From assembly GCA_017303355.1 (NCBI GenBank), contig JAFLCU010000009.1, forward strand, positions 90,161 to 154,160: a stretch of 64,000 nt of DNA, in the 5' to 3' direction. This DNA is from Caulobacterales bacterium (GTDB taxonomy: Bacteria > Pseudomonadota > Alphaproteobacteria > Caulobacterales > Aquidulcibacteraceae). Numbering within the stretch: the first letter of the stretch is position 1; the number at the start of each line of letters is the position of its first letter. The notes beneath the pieces are model-generated. The model saw only the letters and a program-made list of their open reading frames with translations. It searched no databases and had not been told where the DNA came from. Shown in pieces: positions 53,588 through 61,912 of the stretch. A program made the position numbers and the translations under genes.

Positions 53588-55903
53588 ATGGGATTTCGTA
53601 CAAAGTTTGCGCTGGCGCTCGGTGTTGCGTCGGCCGCGTTCACGTTTGGCGCAGGCGCGCACGCGCAGGAAGCTGTCCAGGCTGAGGTCACGACGGCGCA
53701 CGACATCGTCGTGCTGGGCGACATCCAGTATCGCAACCGCGCCGAAGGCGCAGCACCCGTGCTCGAATATGACACAGAGTATTTTCAGCGCTTCGAGCCG
53801 CTGACGGTTGGCGACGCGTTGAAGCGCGTCCCGTCGGTTGCGTTTCTGTCGGACGTGCTTGAGAGCGACGGCGTGCGCCTGCGCGGCCTTGATCCGGCCT
53901 ATACGCAAATCCTCATCAATGGCGAACAAGTGCCGGGTTCGGGCGATAGCTCTGGCGCGTTCGGCAATGGCGCGGACGGCGCCTTCTTCGTGGACCGCAT
54001 TCCGGCCGAACTGATTGAGCGCGTCGAAATCGTGCGCAGCCAATCGGCGAACCGCTCCGGCGATGCGGTGGCCGGCGCGATCAATATCGTGCTCCGTGAT
54101 GCCTACAACCTCGATGGCGGCTATGTCCGCGCTGGCGCGATGTATTGGGACAATGACGAGCATTGGGGCTCGACGCTCGGCGGCGTGTGGGGCGGTGAAG
54201 TCGGCGGCGGCCGCCTGCTGGTCGGCGCCAACATGCAAGATCGCCATAACCCGAAGGACAAACTGAGCCTTCGCTATGACGAGCCCGGCGACAGCATCGC
54301 CAACAGCGAGGTGCAAACCGATATTCGCGACGGCACGGATTATTCGGCTAATTTCAGCTACGACATTGACGCGCTTGGCGGTGAACTCTCATTCGATGGC
54401 TTCTTCGTGCACACCGATCGCACGCAAGAAGAAGATTCCATCGAATATGACGAAGGTGTCGTCGATCCAGATAGCATCGAGACCGTCAACGCCAATGATG
54501 TGGACATCGAGCAGCGGAGCTATTCGCTGAATGGCCGCTACGCCGTCGATGCCTTCGGCGGTGAAAACCGCATTCGCATCGGCTTCGCGCGCTTCACCAA
54601 CGACGCCTACGAATTCGAGGATGAAGCTGAATTCGATTCGTTCCCCGACACCGTCGACGAATACGGCAGCGAAGCGACCGACACGCAACTCACTGACGAA
54701 GAATGGCGCATCAAGCTGGAGCACGAGCGCAATCTGGGCGGCGGCGCTGAACTCGAGTTTGGCGTGCACTTCGAACAAAAGCAGCGCGAAAATCTCGTTC
54801 TCGCCGCCGAAGTGGGCGCGCCCGATGACGTAGCGCTGCCGGCGACTTTGCCGTTCGACGGTTCATTGCTGCTCGACGCGATCGCCAATGGCGATGTGGA
54901 TGATTTCGAAGCCGTGGACGGCGGTGACAACACGATCGAGCGCCGCCGCATCGATCCGTACTTGATGCTCTCTGGCGCGGTTGGCGCTGTCGAGTGGGAA
55001 GTCGGCCTGCGCTACGAGACCACCGAAATCACCATCGACGATCGCACAGCAGGCGGCTCGATCGAGAACTCGTTTGAAACGATCTTGCCGTCGACGCACA
55101 TCAGCTGGAACCTGACCGAGAACGACCGCATCCTCGCTTCGGCCGCACGCACCGTTCGCAATCCGAGCTTCAGTTTCCTCTCCCCCGCGGCGCTGGAAGA
55201 AGAGCTCGGCGACAGTGATTTCCAAGGCGATCCAACGCTCGTGCCGGAAACGGCGTGGGGTTTCGACATCGGTTATGAGCGTCGTCTCGGCCGCACTGGC
55301 ATCGTTGGCGTGAACTATTTCTATCGTGACGTGTCGAACCTGCTCGAAGTGTTCAACACCGGCGAAGAAGGCAGCGAAGGTCCGGGTACATTCATCTACT
55401 CGGCCCGCAATAGCGGGGATGGTAGAGTTTGGGGTGTCGAGTTCGATCTTTCAACCTCGCTCAGCGCGATTGGTTTGGAAGATACCGGCGTCTTCCTGAA
55501 CTACAGCTGGCTTGACAGCGAGATTGAAGACGAACTCGGCGCACGCCGCTTCAACAGCCAGGCGGAGTCGATCTTGAATGTGGGGTTCATCCAGGACTTG
55601 CCGCGCCTCAACACCTCGTTCGGCGTTACCTATCGCGATCAGGGCTCGGCCTACAGCCGTGTCATCGCCGAGGAAGTGACGACCGAATATGGGGCGGACC
55701 TCGAAATGTTCGTCGAGCACCGCTTCGGCGAGAATTTCACCATCCGCCTGACAGGCTCGAACCTGCTCGACGAGTCGAAGGACGAAATCTTCGACAAGTT
55801 CGACAATTTCGCCGATCAGATCGATCGCGATTACGACGAGTACGAAGTCGAGACGGAAAGCGCCGGTCCGGTGTTTCAGCTTGTGGGCCGCTACGCCTTC
55901 TGA
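53588..55903 (+). CDS. TonB-dependent outer membrane receptor, acidic
   Basis: A 771-residue receptor. The start at 53588 gives a signal peptide (MGFRTKFALALGVASAAFTF, cleavage near GAHAQ). The plug has LKRVPSVAFLSDVLESDGV, RLRGLDPAYTQILINGEQVP and a TonB-box-like region near DIVVLG. The barrel ends in the terminal Phe required by the barrel-insertion machinery (GRYAF). It is rich in Asp/Glu, most clearly near the end (KFDNFADQIDRDYDEYEVET). That could suit a cationic ligand or calcium. It follows the cyclase on the same strand by 110 bases, and a strong terminator ends it. Confidence 0.93.
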   Translation: MGFRTKFALALGVASAAFTFGAGAHAQEAVQAEVTTAHDIVVLGDIQYRNRAEGAAPVLEYDTEYFQRFEPLTVGDALKRVPSVAFLSDVLESDGVRLRGLDPAYTQILINGEQVPGSGDSSGAFGNGADGAFFVDRIPAELIERVEIVRSQSANRSGDAVAGAINIVLRDAYNLDGGYVRAGAMYWDNDEHWGSTLGGVWGGEVGGGRLLVGANMQDRHNPKDKLSLRYDEPGDSIANSEVQTDIRDGTDYSANFSYDIDALGGELSFDGFFVHTDRTQEEDSIEYDEGVVDPDSIETVNANDVDIEQRSYSLNGRYAVDAFGGENRIRIGFARFTNDAYEFEDEAEFDSFPDTVDEYGSEATDTQLTDEEWRIKLEHERNLGGGAELEFGVHFEQKQRENLVLAAEVGAPDDVALPATLPFDGSLLLDAIANGDVDDFEAVDGGDNTIERRRIDPYLMLSGAVGAVEWEVGLRYETTEITIDDRTAGGSIENSFETILPSTHISWNLTENDRILASAARTVRNPSFSFLSPAALEEELGDSDFQGDPTLVPETAWGFDIGYERRLGRTGIVGVNYFYRDVSNLLEVFNTGEEGSEGPGTFIYSARNSGDGRVWGVEFDLSTSLSAIGLEDTGVFLNYSWLDSEIEDELGARRFNSQAESILNVGFIQDLPRLNTSFGVTYRDQGSAYSRVIAEEVTTEYGADLEMFVEHRFGENFTIRLTGSNLLDESKDEIFDKFDNFADQIDRDYDEYEVETESAGPVFQLVGRYAF

Positions 55904-55928
55904 GCTGCCTCTACCCTCAAGAGTGCGG

Positions 55929-55961
55929 ACGGCGCTCGGCGAAAGCCGAGCGCCGTTTCGT
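55929..55961. terminator. Strong bidirectional-type hairpin terminator
   Basis: ACGGCGCTCGGC (55929-55940) pairs perfectly with GCCGAGCGCCGT (55945-55956) around a GAAA tetraloop: a 12-base stem. TTCGTTTAG follows. It lies between the convergent TonB receptor and rnd and can end both. Confidence 0.85.
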
Positions 55962-57107
55962 TTAGGTTTCGTCCACCGCGACTTTGCCGTCGCGCAGCTT
56001 GAGCGAAAGCTTGCCGTGCTTCAGCGCCAGCGCGCGCTCGCCGAACACCTCGCGCCGCCAGCCGCGAAGCGCGGGCACGTCGGCCGCGTCGCTGGCGGCG
56101 ATGGCTTCGACATCCGCCGCCGACGCGATCAGACGCGGCGCGACGCCAGCGGCGTCGGCTTCGTAGCGCAGCAGCACTTTGAGCAGTTCGACCGTTGGTC
56201 CCAAGCCAGCCGGCAGCGGCGGCAGACGTTCGTGCTTGTACACGGGCCGATCAGGATCGGCGAACGCGCGATCGAGTGCTTGGATCAGCTCTTGGGCGGC
56301 GCGCGAATTGCCGAAGCCGCGCGGCACGGCGCGCATGCGGTCAAAATCGGCGGCGCTTTTCGGGCGGTGCTCGGCGATCTCGTAGAGCGCTTCGTCCTTA
56401 ACAACGCGCCCGCGCGGCACGTCGCGCGATTGCGCTTGGCGCTCGCGCCAGGCGGCGGCGACTTGGAGGCCGAGCACGTAGTCGGCTGTTGTCTTGCGCA
56501 GCTTCAAGCGTTCCCAAGAATTCTCCGGCGTCGTGTCGTAGATGTCGGGATCGAGCAGGTTGGCGTGCTCTTCATCGAGCCAATGGAGACGATTGTCCTT
56601 CGCCAATTTGTCGTGCATGCGCGGATAGATGTCGCGCAGATGCGTGACGTCGGCGAGGGCATAGACGAGTTGATTGTCCGAGAGCGGGCGACGGCTCCAA
56701 TCGGTGAAGCGCGAGGACTTGTCCAAGCGGCGCTTCAAGATCTGCTGCACCAGCGCGTCGTACGCGACGCTGTCGCCGTAGCCGCAGGCCATCGCCGCGA
56801 TCTGCGTGTCGAACACCGGATGCGGCAATTGCCCGCCGAGCTTCAGGAAGATTTCCAAATCCTGGCGCGCCGCGTGGAAGACCTTCAGCACGTCGCGGTT
56901 GGCCAATAGCGCCAAGAAGGGCGCCAGATCGATGTCCGCCAGCGGATCGATCACCGCTTCCACGCCGGGAGCGGCCGCCTGGATCAGGCAGAGTTTCGGC
57001 CAATAGGTGGTCTCCCGCATGAACTCGGTATCGACCGCCACGAAGGGCTGGGCGGCGAACGCGGCGCAGACGGCCTCCAGATCGCGGGTTTCGGTAATGA
57101 CGCGCAT
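55962..57107 (-). CDS. rnd: Ribonuclease D
   Basis: A 381-residue 3'-5' exonuclease. The DEDDy motif is present: VDTEFMRE (Asp, Glu), FHAARQDLEI (Asp), and YALADVTHLRDIY (Tyr, Asp). The C-terminal HRDC domain spans about 205-290. I place the start at ATG 57107 (MRVITETRDLEAV); the longer upstream frame has no ribosome site or conserved sequence. It trims tRNA and other small RNA 3' ends. It converges with the acidic receptor and diverges from the pentapeptide genes. Confidence 0.94.
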   Translation of the reverse strand: MRVITETRDLEAVCAAFAAQPFVAVDTEFMRETTYWPKLCLIQAAAPGVEAVIDPLADIDLAPFLALLANRDVLKVFHAARQDLEIFLKLGGQLPHPVFDTQIAAMACGYGDSVAYDALVQQILKRRLDKSSRFTDWSRRPLSDNQLVYALADVTHLRDIYPRMHDKLAKDNRLHWLDEEHANLLDPDIYDTTPENSWERLKLRKTTADYVLGLQVAAAWRERQAQSRDVPRGRVVKDEALYEIAEHRPKSAADFDRMRAVPRGFGNSRAAQELIQALDRAFADPDRPVYKHERLPPLPAGLGPTVELLKVLLRYEADAAGVAPRLIASAADVEAIAASDAADVPALRGWRREVFGERALALKHGKLSLKLRDGKVAVDET

Positions 57108-57212
57108 ATGGGGTGGTTGGGGCGTGCGGGAAGCGGGGTCAAGTGCCGGGGCTGGAACCGGCCGATTTCCGGCGGCTGGGAGGTATCTGGCGCTTGGAGC
57201 GGAGGTTGCATT

Positions 57213-57222
57213 GGGGGGGGGG
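57213..57222 (+). repeat. G10 homopolymer tract upstream of a secreted protein gene
   Basis: Ten consecutive G residues on the plus strand, 45 bases before the first pentapeptide gene start and within the divergent rnd intergenic region. The tract could slip and alter promoter spacing. No core promoter was confidently placed around it. Confidence 0.6.
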
Positions 57223-57267
57223 CGAGAGACGCCTTTCCGCGCCTTCTTTGTCTGGAGTTGCGCCACA

Positions 57268-57792
57268 ATGAAACGCGCCGCGCTGTTCGCTTGCCTGTTT
57301 GCCCTCACGACGCCGGCCTTCGCCGAGGCGCCGAGTGCGACCGGCGGGCCGATCACCAGCCAAGCCGAGCGCGACCGGACGGCCGCGCGGGTGACCGGTG
57401 GGGCCAGTTGCGCGGGTTGCGACCTCTTCCAGATCAATCTGGCCTATCAAAGCGTCGCCGGCCGGGATTTCTCCGGCGCACGGGTTCGCCAGGCCGATTT
57501 CTCCTTGGCGACGGCTGACCACGCGCATTTCCAGGGCGCAAATCTCTCGCTGACCAATTTCTTTGGCGCGCGGCTCTCGGGGGCCGATCTGCGCGAGGCC
57601 AATTTGGAGGGCGCGAATTTCGTGGGCGCCTATCTGGGTGGAGCGCGCTTCGAGGGGGCCGCGCTCGCCGGGGCGAATTTCTCCGGCGCGGAACTCGAGC
57701 TGGCGCGCGGGCTCAGGCAGGTTCAACTGAATACTGCTTGCGGCGACGCAACGACCACGCTGCCGCAAGGTTTCACCATCCCGACTTGTTGA
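57268..57792 (+). CDS. Secreted pentapeptide-repeat protein with CxxC
   Basis: A 174-residue protein. Signal peptide MKRAALFACLFALTTPAFAE is clear. The mature part begins with GGASCAGCDLFQINLAYQSV, then about 18 pentapeptide repeats of the A(D/N)Lxx form (FSGARVRQADFSLATADHAH, ANLSLTNFFGARLSGADLRE). It ends RGLRQVQLNTACGDA and a final Cys174. The repeats should form a right-handed four-sided helix in the periplasm. Cysteines at the two ends may be disulfide pairs. It is paralogous to the next gene, with which it shares the CxGCDL start and ACGDA...C end. Confidence 0.85.
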   Translation: MKRAALFACLFALTTPAFAEAPSATGGPITSQAERDRTAARVTGGASCAGCDLFQINLAYQSVAGRDFSGARVRQADFSLATADHAHFQGANLSLTNFFGARLSGADLREANLEGANFVGAYLGGARFEGAALAGANFSGAELELARGLRQVQLNTACGDATTTLPQGFTIPTC

Positions 57793-57841
57793 AACAATAA
57801 GTAACAATCGGCGCTTACCGACAATTCACTGGCGCGAACAC

Positions 57842-58417
57842 TTGAGCGCGCCTACGCGCGTCAATGTGTTGACACAATTTCGCCTCGCCGTTTTTGCGTC
57901 CGCCGCGCTCGCTGCGGCGTGGGGCGGGCAAGCGGCGGCGTTCTGGCCGTTCAGCGATGGCGCGCGCTTGGTGCTGGCGCCGTCCTATGGCGGAGCATGC
58001 GAGGGCTGCGATCTCTCCGGCCGCATCATGGCTGGCGCGCGCATGACGAACGCGGTGTTCAATGGCGCCGATTTCTCGCACGCCGTGCTTGCGCGCGCGG
58101 ACGCTTCCAATTCGCAATTCGCCGAAGCCAATTTCACTGCCGCTGATCTGACCGCCGCCACCTTGGTGGAGGCGGATTGTCCGCGCGCGCTGTTCGAACG
58201 CGCGATGCTCACGCGCACCGATGCGCGCGGCGCCAATTTCGCGCATGCGGATTTCACCGGCGCGGACGTGTCGGACGTGAATTTCGAAGGCGCCAATGTC
58301 GCCGGCGCCGATCTCCGCCGCGCGCGCGGGCTGACGCAAGCGCAGCTGGACGATGCGTGCGGCGACGCGCAAACGCGCGCGCCCGCCGGCTTGCGCGTGC
58401 GAGTGTGCGCTGGTTGA
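57842..58417 (+). CDS. Secreted pentapeptide-repeat protein, paralogue
   Basis: A 191-residue protein with a hydrophobic export signal (FRLAVFASAALAAAWGGQAA). Start uncertain: TTG 57842 or GTG 57866; neither has a good ribosome site. The mature part starts GGACEGCDLSGRIMAGARMT, continues with pentapeptides (FNGADFSHAVLARADASNSQ, ANFTAADLTAATLVEADC), and ends RRARGLTQAQLDDACGDA with a terminal Cys two residues before the end. The shared terminal modules with the preceding gene show a duplication. Function unknown; both probably fold as disulfide-capped periplasmic rods. Confidence 0.8.
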   Translation: MSAPTRVNVLTQFRLAVFASAALAAAWGGQAAAFWPFSDGARLVLAPSYGGACEGCDLSGRIMAGARMTNAVFNGADFSHAVLARADASNSQFAEANFTAADLTAATLVEADCPRALFERAMLTRTDARGANFAHADFTGADVSDVNFEGANVAGADLRRARGLTQAQLDDACGDAQTRAPAGLRVRVCAG

Positions 58418-58463
58418 CCAAGAACCAGGGCGAGTAGCGCAGGCGTTCGTGATTGGCGCTCTG

Positions 58464-58486
58464 ACCGCCGGCGCCTCGCCGGCGGT
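58464..58486. repeat. Palindromic GCCGGC repeat, copy 1 (family B)
   Basis: ACCGCCGGC (58464-58472), loop GCCTC, GCCGGCGGT (58478-58486): perfect nine-base arms. It matches three further copies in the window (58530, 61889, 62565). It lies just beyond the second pentapeptide gene. Confidence 0.7.
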
Positions 58487-58494
58487 TCGGTGTT

Positions 58495-59388
58495 TCAACT
58501 GGCGCCGGCGTTGGAAGCCCAAGCACCGCGCCGGCGGGGACGCCGGCGGTCCAAGAAGGATTGCGCCCGAGGCGCTTGGCCGTTGATCATGGGGGAGCGC
58601 GGCGGAGCCGCGCGCTCCAACCTGCAAACGCGCAGCACGTTTGGCCGCTGCTTGCGGCTGCAAGAGCGGTTGCGGACGTTTGGCGCTGTGTTGGGTTCAG
58701 CTCGTGTCGGGGAGAGTCGCCACGGGATGCAAGAGATTGCGTGCGGCGTTGTAGGAGCCGTGCGCGGCTTTGGCCAGAGCTCGGGCGGCACGTGCGGCGA
58801 ATCCCACGGGCGGTCGAGCGCGAGTTTCACCGCGAGGCGCGGGAAGCGCTTGAGTTTGCGCGCCAGGCGCAGAATGGCGCGGCGCGGCTGTTTCAAGAGA
58901 TGCTGCAGCGCCAGGATACGGCGCGCGTAGCGTTTATGCGGCGGCGTGGGTTCGCGCCGGCTTTTCAGGCGGGCGATCAGCGACGAACGATAGTGCGCGC
59001 GGCGGATTTCGGCGACGCTGGTGGGCGCGCCGAGCAAAGTAATGCGCGCGGGATGCTGCTTTGGCTTCGGCCAGAGCTTGAACGGATAGGTGCGCTTGCG
59101 CTCTCTGGGTTCGGCTGGCGCCGGCGGCTCTTTCTTCTTCGCGAACGGATCGCGCTTTTTCGGCGGCATCAAGGTCAGGCGATCGACTTCCATCACCAGC
59201 ACTTTGCGCACGAAGCTTTCGAGCGCTGCGATCCAATGCTGGAGGCGCGGGATCTGACTCTTGCACAGGCCCAGCGCGGCGATGTCGGCGGCGGTGCCCA
59301 TGACGAAGCACATGCGCACGAACATGGCGCGCGCGGCGCGCCAAAGTTCGGCGGTGGGGTCGGTGCAGGCGGCGGGGGTTACAATCAT
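58495..59388 (-). CDS. Unknown basic protein (up to 297 aa)
   Basis: A leftward frame of 297 codons starting MIVTPAACTDPTAELWRAAR. Residues 1-75 read like a folded helical segment (ARAMFVRMCFVMGTAADIAA, SFVRKVLVMEVDRLTLMP). Residues 76-215 are Lys/Arg/Pro-rich (KKRDPFAKKKEP, RRILALQHLLKQPRRAILRL). The last 60 or so are translated from palindromic repeats and so probably an artefact of repeat insertion near the 3' end. No domain recognised; no strong ribosome site. It is convergent with the pentapeptide pair. It is a doubtful but plausible gene, and the true C-terminus may be earlier. Confidence 0.4.
   Translation of the reverse strand: MIVTPAACTDPTAELWRAARAMFVRMCFVMGTAADIAALGLCKSQIPRLQHWIAALESFVRKVLVMEVDRLTLMPPKKRDPFAKKKEPPAPAEPRERKRTYPFKLWPKPKQHPARITLLGAPTSVAEIRRAHYRSSLIARLKSRREPTPPHKRYARRILALQHLLKQPRRAILRLARKLKRFPRLAVKLALDRPWDSPHVPPELWPKPRTAPTTPHAISCIPWRLSPTRAEPNTAPNVRNRSCSRKQRPNVLRVCRLERAAPPRSPMINGQAPRAQSFLDRRRPRRRGAWASNAGAS
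58530..58552. repeat. Palindromic GCCGGC repeat, copy 2 (family B)
   Basis: GCCGGCGGGGACGCCGGCGG then TCC. It has the same GCCGGC...GCCGGCGGT frame as copy 1 with loop GGGAC. It falls inside the doubtful basic-protein frame, supplying part of its Arg/Gly-rich end. Confidence 0.65.
58591..58629. repeat. Dispersed repeat, copy 1 (family A, short form)
   Basis: Contains GAGCCGCGCGCTCCAACCTG followed by CAAAC, shared with copies at 59552 and 59677. The stretch GGAGCGCG...CGCGCTCC folds back. This copy lacks the left hairpin seen in the others. It also falls within the basic-protein frame. Confidence 0.7.
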
Positions 59389-59551
59389 CCGCGCATTCTA
59401 CGCGCGTTTTGGCGGGGGCGGATAAGATTGGTTCTATCCATGCGGGCGCGGCGCGATTTGCGTTGATGCGCTTGGGATTTTGACGCGCGAGCGCGTGCTC
59501 TATCCCTGGATACACGGTCCCTCGGCGGCGCTGGCGCTCATGTCAAAAAGC

Positions 59552-59610
59552 AGGAGCGCGGCGCTCCGCGCCGCCTGCGCCGCGGGAGCGGCGCGCTCCA
59601 ACCTGCAAAC
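59552..59610. repeat. Dispersed repeat, copy 2 (family A, full form)
   Basis: Two hairpins in tandem, GGAGCGCGGCGCTCC-type then GGGAGCGGCGCGCTCC, ending in the shared CTCCAACCTGCAAAC. About 59 bases. It differs by one base from copies 1 and 3 in the 25-base core. Confidence 0.7.
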
Positions 59611-59676
59611 AGGACTGCGCAGCCGGGGATGGGTGCGGTGTGATGCGTGGTCGCGCTGGCGCCAATGTAAAAATGT

Positions 59677-59734
59677 GGGGGCGCGTCGCTCCGCGACGCA
59701 TGCGCGGCGGAGCCGCGCGCTCCAACCTGCAAAC
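59677..59734. repeat. Dispersed repeat, copy 3 (family A, full form)
   Basis: GCGTCGC (59683-59689) with GCGACGC (59693-59699) forms the left hairpin. A right hairpin based on GCGGAGCCGCGCGCTCC follows, then AACCTGCAAAC. About 58 bases; same order as copy 2. Confidence 0.7.
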
Positions 59735-59781
59735 AGCGCTGCGTGTTATAGCGCGCGAGCGGGACGCCCCTCATCCCCTCA

Positions 59782-59804
59782 CCCCTCTCCGCGAGGGAGA
59801 GGGG
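59782..59804. repeat. GC-rich hairpin downstream of aspS
   Basis: CCCCTCTCC (59782-59790) and GGAGAGGGG (59796-59804) with a five-base loop. It stands 64 bases past the aspS stop on the minus strand. It resembles the common GAGAGGG palindromes of intergenic DNA and may protect the aspS message 3' end. No T tract on either side. Confidence 0.5.
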
Positions 59805-59867
59805 GAACGCGCTTGTCCTTGGGATTCCCGACTCAATTCCGCATCGCGCCGGAAGAACGAGCGAGGC

Positions 59868-61670
59868 TCAGCTCTTCGGCGGCTCGACCACGCGGATGTG
59901 CAGTTCTTTGAGCTGCTTTGGCGTCACCTCGCCGGGGGCGTTCATCATCAGGTCTTGTGCCTGTTGGTTGAACGGGAAGACGATCACCTCGCGGATGTTT
60001 TCGACGCCCGCGAGCAGCATGACGATGCGATCCACACCTGGCGCCGACCCGCCGTGCGGCGGCGCGCCATAGCGGAACGCGTTCAGCATGCCGCCGAACT
60101 TTTCCTCCACCACGCTCTGTGGGTAGCCCGCGAGTTCGAACGCCTTGATCATGATTTCCGGCTTGTGATTGCGGATCGCGCCCGAGCTCAGCTCCACACC
60201 GTTGCAGACGATGTCGTATTGGAACGCGGTGATGTTCTCGATCGTGTCGCGATCATTGATGTCGAGCGTGAGGAATTTCTCGTGGTCGAAATTCGGCATC
60301 GAGAACGGGTTGTGCGAGAAGTCGATCTTCTTCTCTTCCTCGCTCCACTCGTACATCGGGAAATCGACGATCCAGCAGAATTTGAACTGATCCTTGTCGG
60401 CGAGGTTCAATTCGTCGGCGACCTTGTTTCGCGCCAAGCCCGCAAACTTGTAGAACGTGGCCGGTTCGCCCGCGACGAAGAACGCCGCATCGCCCACCTT
60501 CAGCCCGAGCTGTTCGCGGATGGAATTGGCCTTTTCCGCGCCGATGTTCTTGGCGATGGGGCCAGCGCCGCCTTCTTCGCCTTCGCGCCAGAAGATGTAG
60601 CCCAGGCCCGGCTGGCCTTCGCCTTGCGCCCACGAATTCATCTTATCGCAGAACGCGCGCGAGCCGCCGTTTGGCGCGGGCACGGCCCACACCGCCGTCT
60701 TCGGCTTTTCCAGAATGCGCGCAAACACGCCAAAGCCGCCGCCGCGGAAATGTTCGCTCACGTCTTGCAAGATCAGCGGGTTGCGCAGGTCCGGCTTGTC
60801 CGAGCCATATTTTGAAATCGCTTCAGCGTATGGAATGCGCGGGAATTCGTTGGCTGGCGTCACGCGCTTGCCGTTGCCGAATTCCTCGAACACTCCGGCC
60901 AACACCGGGCCGATGGCGTTGAACACGTCTTCCTGCGTGACGAAGCTCATCTCGAAATCGAGCTGATAGAACTCGCCCGGGCTGCGATCGGCGCGCGCGT
61001 CTTCATCGCGGAAGCACGGCGCGATTTGGAAATACTTGTCGAAGCCCGCCACCATGAGCAGCTGCTTGAATTGCTGCGGCGCCTGCGGCAGCGCGTAGAA
61101 CTTGCCTGGATGCAAACGCGACGGCACCAGGAAGTCGCGCGCGCCTTCCGGCGACGACGCCGTCAGGATCGGTGTTTGGAACTCGGTGAAGCCCTGATCG
61201 ATCATGCGGCGACGCAAGCTCGCAATCACTTGGCTGCGCAGCAGAATCGATTTGTGCAGCTTCTCGCGACGTAGATCGAGGAAGCGATAGCGCAGGCGAA
61301 TGTCTTCCGGATATTCCTGCTCGCCGAACACTGGCAGCGGCAATTCCTCGGCCGCGCCCAGCACCTCGGCGTTCGCCACGCGCACCTCGATCGCGCCGGT
61401 CGCCAGTTCCGGATTCACGGTTTCCTTCGAGCGCTCGATCACCTTGCCGTCGATGCGTACGACGCTTTCAGCGCGCAGCCGCTCGAACAGCGGAAATGCG
61501 GCCGAGCCCGGGTTCGCCACCAATTGGGTGATGCCGTAATGGTCGCGCAGGTCGATGAAGAGCACGCCGCCGAGATCGCGCTTGCGGTGAACCCAGCCGG
61601 CCAGGCGCACGTCCGCGCCCGCGTCGGATGGGCGAAGGGCGCCGCAAGTGTGGGTACGGTAGGCGTGCAT
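59868..61670 (-). CDS. aspS: Aspartyl-tRNA synthetase, bacterial type
   Basis: A 600-residue class II synthetase. It has an N-terminal OB anticodon-binding domain ([20 protein letters not shown]), class II motif 2 ([20 protein letters not shown]) and motif 3 ([16 protein letters not shown]). The bacterial GAD insertion lies between about 290 and 410. It attaches aspartate to tRNA-Asp; many alphaproteobacterial enzymes also charge tRNA-Asn. GGAG precedes the start. It is close to rnd, as in related genomes, but here the pentapeptide patch intervenes. Confidence 0.97.
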   Translation of the reverse strand: MHAYRTHTCGALRPSDAGADVRLAGWVHRKRDLGGVLFIDLRDHYGITQLVANPGSAAFPLFERLRAESVVRIDGKVIERSKETVNPELATGAIEVRVANAEVLGAAEELPLPVFGEQEYPEDIRLRYRFLDLRREKLHKSILLRSQVIASLRRRMIDQGFTEFQTPILTASSPEGARDFLVPSRLHPGKFYALPQAPQQFKQLLMVAGFDKYFQIAPCFRDEDARADRSPGEFYQLDFEMSFVTQEDVFNAIGPVLAGVFEEFGNGKRVTPANEFPRIPYAEAISKYGSDKPDLRNPLILQDVSEHFRGGGFGVFARILEKPKTAVWAVPAPNGGSRAFCDKMNSWAQGEGQPGLGYIFWREGEEGGAGPIAKNIGAEKANSIREQLGLKVGDAAFFVAGEPATFYKFAGLARNKVADELNLADKDQFKFCWIVDFPMYEWSEEEKKIDFSHNPFSMPNFDHEKFLTLDINDRDTIENITAFQYDIVCNGVELSSGAIRNHKPEIMIKAFELAGYPQSVVEEKFGGMLNAFRYGAPPHGGSAPGVDRIVMLLAGVENIREVIVFPFNQQAQDLMMNAPGEVTPKQLKELHIRVVEPPKS

Positions 61671-61888
61671 CGAGGACTCCAGAAAGGCTACAAGTCGTGG
61701 CCCGAAAATTCGCGCCGGACAGGCGCATGTCCGCTCGGGTCAGTCAAGCGCGGGAGGTGCGCCTGGATCGCTGGCGCGGTTTGGCGGCATCCACGGTTTG
61801 TGCGAGCGCCGCCTTCGACAGGGTCAGGCTAGCGCTATTTTAAAAGTCGCGCTTCCCTGCGCTTGTCGGAGGGCGGCGCGTTGCTCGT

Positions 61889-61909
61889 GCCGGCGAGGGC
61901 CGGCGGTCC
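61889..61909. repeat. Palindromic GCCGGC repeat, copy 3 (family B)
   Basis: GCCGGCGAGGGCCGGCGGTC followed by C, ending three bases before the nrdJ stop codon. It is the same frame as copies 1 and 2 and may act as a 3' end structure for nrdJ. Confidence 0.65.
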
Positions 61910-61912
61910 ATG

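Larger units (their letters stand above)
59389..59867. other. Repeat-filled intergenic region upstream of the basic protein and past aspS
   Basis: About 480 bases without a credible gene. It holds two full copies of the family A repeat (59552-59610, 59677-59734) and a CCCCTCTCC/GGAGAGGGG hairpin (59782-59804). The remainder is unremarkable GC-rich DNA. It looks like a site that accumulates palindromic elements between convergently or loosely spaced genes. Confidence 0.6.

Noticed and set aside
58561..59466. A 301-codon plus-strand open frame opposite the basic protein
   Set aside because: Arg/Ala/Gly-rich, no recognisable motifs, starts in repeat DNA. The minus-strand frame looks more protein-like, though it is itself doubtful.
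58591..59734. A CRISPR array from the repeated CTCCAACCTGCAAAC units
   Set aside because: Only three copies, at spacings of about 920 and 70 bases, with internal dyads and no cas genes.
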